Origin: Anaeramoeba flamelloides
Taxonomy: Eukaryota; Metamonada; Anaeramoebidae
DNA: 64,000 nt
Direction: 5' to 3'
Assembly: GCA_027625915.1 (NCBI GenBank)
Contig: JANTQA010000036.1
Span: 7,275,001-7,339,000, forward strand
Shown here piece after piece: positions 59,731 through 64,000 of this stretch. Numbering within the stretch: the first letter of the stretch is position 1; each line of letters begins with the position of its first letter. Under the pieces are notes generated by a model, which saw only the letters and a list, made by a program, of their open reading frames with translations, had not been told where the DNA came from and did no database searches. Both the position numbers and the translations under genes were made by a program.

Positions 59731-62039
59731 AAAGGAAATAAACAAAATTACCAATTCAGAACAATAAAAAAAAAATGATTTCCAAAATGTGAAATTTGTT
59801 TAAATTCGATTTGAATTAGAATTTTATAATTCGAAACTGGATTGTTTAGAGTCAAATAAACTCGAATTACTACTCTAAATTCCTCTAAGAAATTTCTCAA
59901 AAAGAAATGACGTATAATTTTTCTTCACAAAAAGAAAATGACTCAGTTTCTATTTAGAGTAAAAAAATTTTTTTACTCTAATTTCTTTAAAGCAATACTT
60001 CTATCATGAAATATTACTTCTATCCATTGTCTCGGACAAGGAGGAAAAATGATGATAGTGTAACATTTTTTTAATTAGAGAAATCTCTTTCTCTATATTT
60101 CTGATCATTTTTCCTCATTTTGTCCAAGTCTGAAAATCATTTTTTGGAAAGCTGAATGAAAATTTTGTTCCTTTTATTTTGCAACAAATAGTATAAAAGG
60201 GAAGGAGTTTTTTTAGAATTGTGTCTAGTTGCGAAAAAACAATCTCAAAAAATATTTAGGGGGAGTAAATACTGTTGTCAAAATAAAGTATGCAGATAAG
60301 TTTAATTCTTGTTTTAAAATAAAAAGCGTGTTTTTTTGTTCTAGAAGATCTTATCATTAACCGATCAAAGAAACCCAAAATAAACTCTAATTAAATATGG
60401 TATATATTTCTTAAAGTTCTATTTTTTAAAAAAGAAATCCTAAAAATGAAGGATCATATTCGAAAATTTATCTCAAAAAATAGAGTAAATTTTAGAAAAA
60501 ATTTTAACTTCAAAATAACAAAAAATTAAATGAATTTAGAAAGAATATTATGGAAAATTTTTAACAAATTGCATATATGATTTAAATTTTTCAGAAAATA
60601 TCAAGGAATTTACCATCAAAATAGATTTGAACTTAGGTATAATATTTGTTGTGGATTGGATGTTGCTTGAACAAGAAGAAGAAAAAAAAAATACGGATTA
60701 TATTTTAATATACGGATTTTAGTCTTAGGTACGCATTATTTTGATCACTTTAGATTTTACCTTATTTTTCGTACGAGGGCTGATTGAAAACTGAATAATT
60801 AAAACCATTTCTTGAACCAAATATATTGCTGTTTATATAAATAGGAGAAGTCAGATACCATAGTAAAATAAATTCAAATACCAATTAAAAAAAAAAAAAT
60901 GAAAAAATTGATCCGATAAAAAACCAAGAAAGATATTAATCCCCTCCTCTTTTGTTTAAAAAAATTGACAATTACTTCCTCTTTTGCCAATTTTCATTTT
61001 AATTTTGAAATCTAAAACTTTTATTTGAAAATTTTTTTTTCGAAAACAAAACCCTTGTTATTTTAAAACAATTCTAAAATTAATTTTAATACCGATTTTC
61101 ATTTAATTCATCTAATCATGTGTTGGTTCAGAAAATAAGGATATTTTTTTAAAATTTCTTAAGAAAATTCAAGATTCTGGTATTAATTTCTTTAATTTTC
61201 AAAGTATTTATTTTCCATCTACATACAAAAACTCAACCAAGTTGTAAATATTCTTTCATTTTTTTAACCAAATTGCCCTATTCTTTGAGTTGAGGAATAT
61301 TTATAATTTTATACCCTACATTAATCGAAATACAATTTATAAACAATAAAAAATGATTTAAGAGTATTTAAATTAAAGGAAAGTCAAAATATTTCCATTT
61401 TTAGGTGATTTTAGAATATGAAAAAAATTATTTATTGAATTAAAATTTAATGGATTTTTGTAAAAAATAAGTCAAATTTCTAAATGTATTTTTAATTTTT
61501 TTGATCATTATTCATGGATTTATCTAGTTTATTCTCAAACATCTTCATATACCCAAAGTAAGGTATATTATGATGAAAAATATTTTGGATTGATCCATAC
61601 ACAATGTGGATTTTGAAATTTTTTACAACTTTGCGAAATATAGCAGGTTTGAATTTTGGATAATTTTAATTTTTTTTTACCGTTGTACTTCAAATTGAAC
61701 TGGCTATTTTCTCTAAAATTTTAGTGATAATAAAATATTGAAAAAAAAATATTTTTTCATAATTTTATTTCATCATATTTTTTTTCTTATTTCCCCTAAC
61801 AATAACGCGGTTACAAATCATTATAAAAGATTAAAAATCTTTCAATTTTCGATTTAATAGGTTATAAGAAACGGAAATAGATCTAAAAAACACCTTCCAA
61901 ATTCAAATAATCTCATATATTCTGTGACAAAAATTTTCCTTTATTATAAATCTTGTTATTATACCCAAATTAAAAATAGAAATAAGAAAGTAAGGAACAC
62001 AAAAGTTTTATTTATTGAAATAATTGCTAATCTATTTTA

Positions 62040-62540
62040 TTTTTAACCAGTTTTTGATCAAATAGTACCAGTTTTATCAAAGAAATAGAACACATTCCCA
62101 GGGTTATATTCATCATTCTTCTCAAAATAAATTTATAATTCATAGAATCAAGATATTTTTTCTCATTTATTAAAATTATTTTATTTTTTCTTCTTCTTAT
62201 TTTTCTTTTTCTGGGCATTTTTTGCCTTTTTTTTTCTTTTTTATTTTTTTAAAAAGCCAATTTGAAAAAAAAAAAAAAAACAACATTTTAAACCCAAAAT
62301 AAACATTAAGAAAATTGAGACCTTGTCTTTTCTTTTTAAATAAATGTAGTTTTATTCAAAAATATTATTGTCAACAATTTTACCTTTTTAAGGCCACTGA
62401 TGAATTTTTTACATACGTTCCATTGAAAAGGGACCAAAAAAATTGTTTTATTTTTTTTTATTTGAAATTTATTTTTTATAAAGACATTTCTTTTGTGAAT
62501 ACCAACTTGTATCCGGTGTTTATTATTTAACAGGTATTTC
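62040..62540 (-). repeat. Dispersed repeat C, inverted copy
   Basis: The reverse complement follows the copy at 1530-1950: GGxCCC..TTCAATGGAA, TTGACAATAA, CTTAATGTTTATTT, TTGAGAAGAATGATGAAT, ATAAAACTGGTAC, in the same order and with similar spacing. The 63-codon frame at 62027-62218 lies inside and is therefore not a gene. Confidence 0.65.
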
Positions 62541-63112
62541 TAAAAAATCACAACTTTAATTGATACTAAAAAAAAAAGTGAAATTTTCATTTTATACATG
62601 AGATTTTTGCGAAATGGAGTTTCTATCAAAATCTTGTCTAAAAAGAAACTTATCTCAAGCAAATCAAACCACTATCCTATTACAAACAATATTATCACTA
62701 AACTTCTGAGCAATATTACCAAATTATTGAGAATCTTTTATTAATCAAAAAAAAAAAAACTAAATTCCATTACCAAATGAAAACCAAATTAACACACTGA
62801 ATAGGTAGAAAGAAGAATTACCCCAAATAAAAAACCAGAACAAATGCTTTTCTTTGTCATATTAATCAATATTGACATTAATAAGTTTATAGATTTAGAA
62901 GTGAAGCAATTTCCAATACTGAATAATGAATCATTCCATAAAATTTTAATTTTTTAGTGAATTCAAAAAAATATGATGATTATAATTCTCGATAAGTGAT
63001 ATTTCTTATATCATCTATAGAGAATTATAATCAACCCTTTTCTGAGAAATGAACAAGATTGCAAGAGTTATTATTTGAAACAGGCTAGATAATACTATTA
63101 ATTAAAATAAAA

Positions 63113-63115
<3 letters not shown>

Positions 63116-63147
<32 letters not shown>
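63116..63147. repeat. TA microsatellite
   Basis: About sixteen TA units. Confidence 0.95.
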
Positions 63148-63149
<2 letters not shown>

Positions 63150-63639
63150 CCAATTTTATTCACGAAAATAAATAATAGAAAATGTAAAAAAATTCTACTA
63201 ATTTTTTTAAAAATTTTGAAAATTTTTTCTCTAATACAGAATTTACTAAAATAATCTTCAAATTACCAAGCCCAAACAAAGCGATCAATTTGATCTAGAA
63301 ATTTCCAACTAAAAGTTGTTATATTATGGTTTGTTAAAAACTTTCCAATTGGACCAGTCAGCAGATTAAAAGACTCTTTTAATTTTCACTTTTTTTATAA
63401 AATTAGTATAAGCTGCTATAATTTAATCTACATATAATTTACTAATTTGACTTATCCTACAACTCTTCAAATTTTGATAATTAGAAACCCTTATTTCATC
63501 AAAAAAAGTTATTTTGAATAACAAAAAATAACAATTCACAATTCGAAAATAGCCAAAAAAGAAAGAGTAAGTAAGTGGCAATATGTTGATCTAAAGTATA
63601 AGCTAATTAAATTATCTTTGAAGATATCGTAATTTTAGG

Positions 63640-63750
63640 TCATTTTTTTAGTCTAGCCACAAAAAAAAATGATAATAAGTTTATACTTTGAACAAAGATT
63701 GAATTTTAAATATTATGAACCAAACTCACAGGAAGTGACTAGACCCTTAA
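63640..63750. mobile_element. Possible short element G relative
   Basis: The left AGTCTAGCCAC and the right GTGACTAGACCCTT form loose inverted tips about 110 bp apart. The right tip matches the AAGGGTCTAGTCA end of the element at 47062. Confidence 0.35.
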
Positions 63751-64000
63751 AATAAACCTTCCAAACCATTTTATTATTTGTTGCCCAGGATTAAAAAATT
63801 TAACTAAAGATTAATTTCTCTCTCTTATAAAATATCATGTTTGTTCTGAAACCAGTGAGTATAAACAACCACCCCACTTTGTTATAAAAATTGTGTTAAA
63901 TTTAAAAATACTGTTAATTGATAAATAAATTGAGTCAAATTTTCATTCAGATTTCCCAAAAAAGATTTACACAAAATGGTAAATAGGAAACTCATTAGAA

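Larger units (their letters stand above)
56620..60184 (-). mobile_element. hAT-superfamily DNA transposon, decayed
   Basis: About 3.6 kb. The candidate left end TGTAAAATAAATGGAACAAA (56620) is matched inverted at the right end (60155-60184). A second matching pair lies further in: CAGACTTGGAC at about 56800, and its complement GTCCAAGTCTG at about 60122. Subterminal regions repeat TTAGAG/CTCTAA motifs. The interior carries a broken hAT transposase on the minus strand (57050-58690), preceded by a Lys/Ser-rich frame (59043-59582). The exact tips and the 8-bp target duplication expected for hAT elements could not be settled. Confidence 0.7.
60185..64000. other. Non-coding right end of the window
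   Basis: No gene recognised. It contains an inverted copy of repeat C (62040-62540), a possible short element G copy (63640-63750) and a TA microsatellite. Confidence 0.55.

Noticed and set aside
62027-62218. A 63-codon basic minus-strand frame resembling a small ribosomal protein
   Set aside because: It lies inside repeat C, and the homologous copy at 1840-1960 does not keep the frame.

Overview
The window is nuclear DNA from an unidentified, very AT-rich unicellular eukaryote. Every recognisable gene is eukaryotic: a proteasome ATPase, RPS25, a PROPPIN, a COMMD protein, an ASCC1-like protein, a small-type glutamate dehydrogenase, papain-family proteases and an SH3 scaffold. Introns are spliceosomal GT-AG. 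Non-coding DNA is dominated by A and T homopolymers, and all ten coding sequences whose 3' end I can see stop with TAA. The poly-Asn, Lys/Gln-rich SH3 protein and the secreted cathepsins would suit an amoeboid or anaerobic protist, but I cannot assign a lineage.

Layout, left to right. The last exon of a 26S proteasome Rpt4 gene (3128-3455) sits alone after more than 3.1 kb of intron. A three-exon C1A cysteine protease follows (4847-12198) with a 5.1 kb first intron, then a second, intronless C1A protease (16635-17654). A four-SH3 protein (21968-24646) and RPS25 (28786-29285) complete the plus-strand genes. On the minus strand are an ASCC1-like KH/2H protein (34768-35688), a WIPI3/4-like PROPPIN whose two exons are 7.4 kb apart (37190-45590), a COMMD protein (49288-50010), an NADP-type glutamate dehydrogenase (54239-55799) and a 65-residue membrane protein just upstream of it (55904-56101). 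A decayed hAT transposon fills 56620-60184, and the last 3.8 kb hold no gene I can see.

Most remaining sequence is made of short, mostly non-autonomous DNA transposons: TA-inserting MITEs with tips like CAGTCAGTTCCACTTTTAA, a 1.3-1.9 kb element with TCGCGATA-type palindromes near its ends, long foldback repeats (one with 180-bp arms about 97% identical), and dispersed families I name R, B, C, F and G. Two insertions inside one R copy can be dated relative to it, because two other R copies keep the empty TA sites. These elements explain much of why single introns reach 5-7 kb.

Functionally the genes are unrelated housekeeping and digestive functions (protein turnover, translation, autophagy, nitrogen metabolism, endolysosomal proteolysis), with no operon-like arrangement. 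The most unusual points are the COMMD gene, which is complete to its last exon but carries an in-frame TAG and a frame break matching a 20-nt GT-AG segment; the giant transposon-filled introns; the changed FRRG motif in the PROPPIN; and the small Cys-cluster membrane protein. I saw no virus-derived elements, CRISPR arrays or tRNA/rRNA genes.
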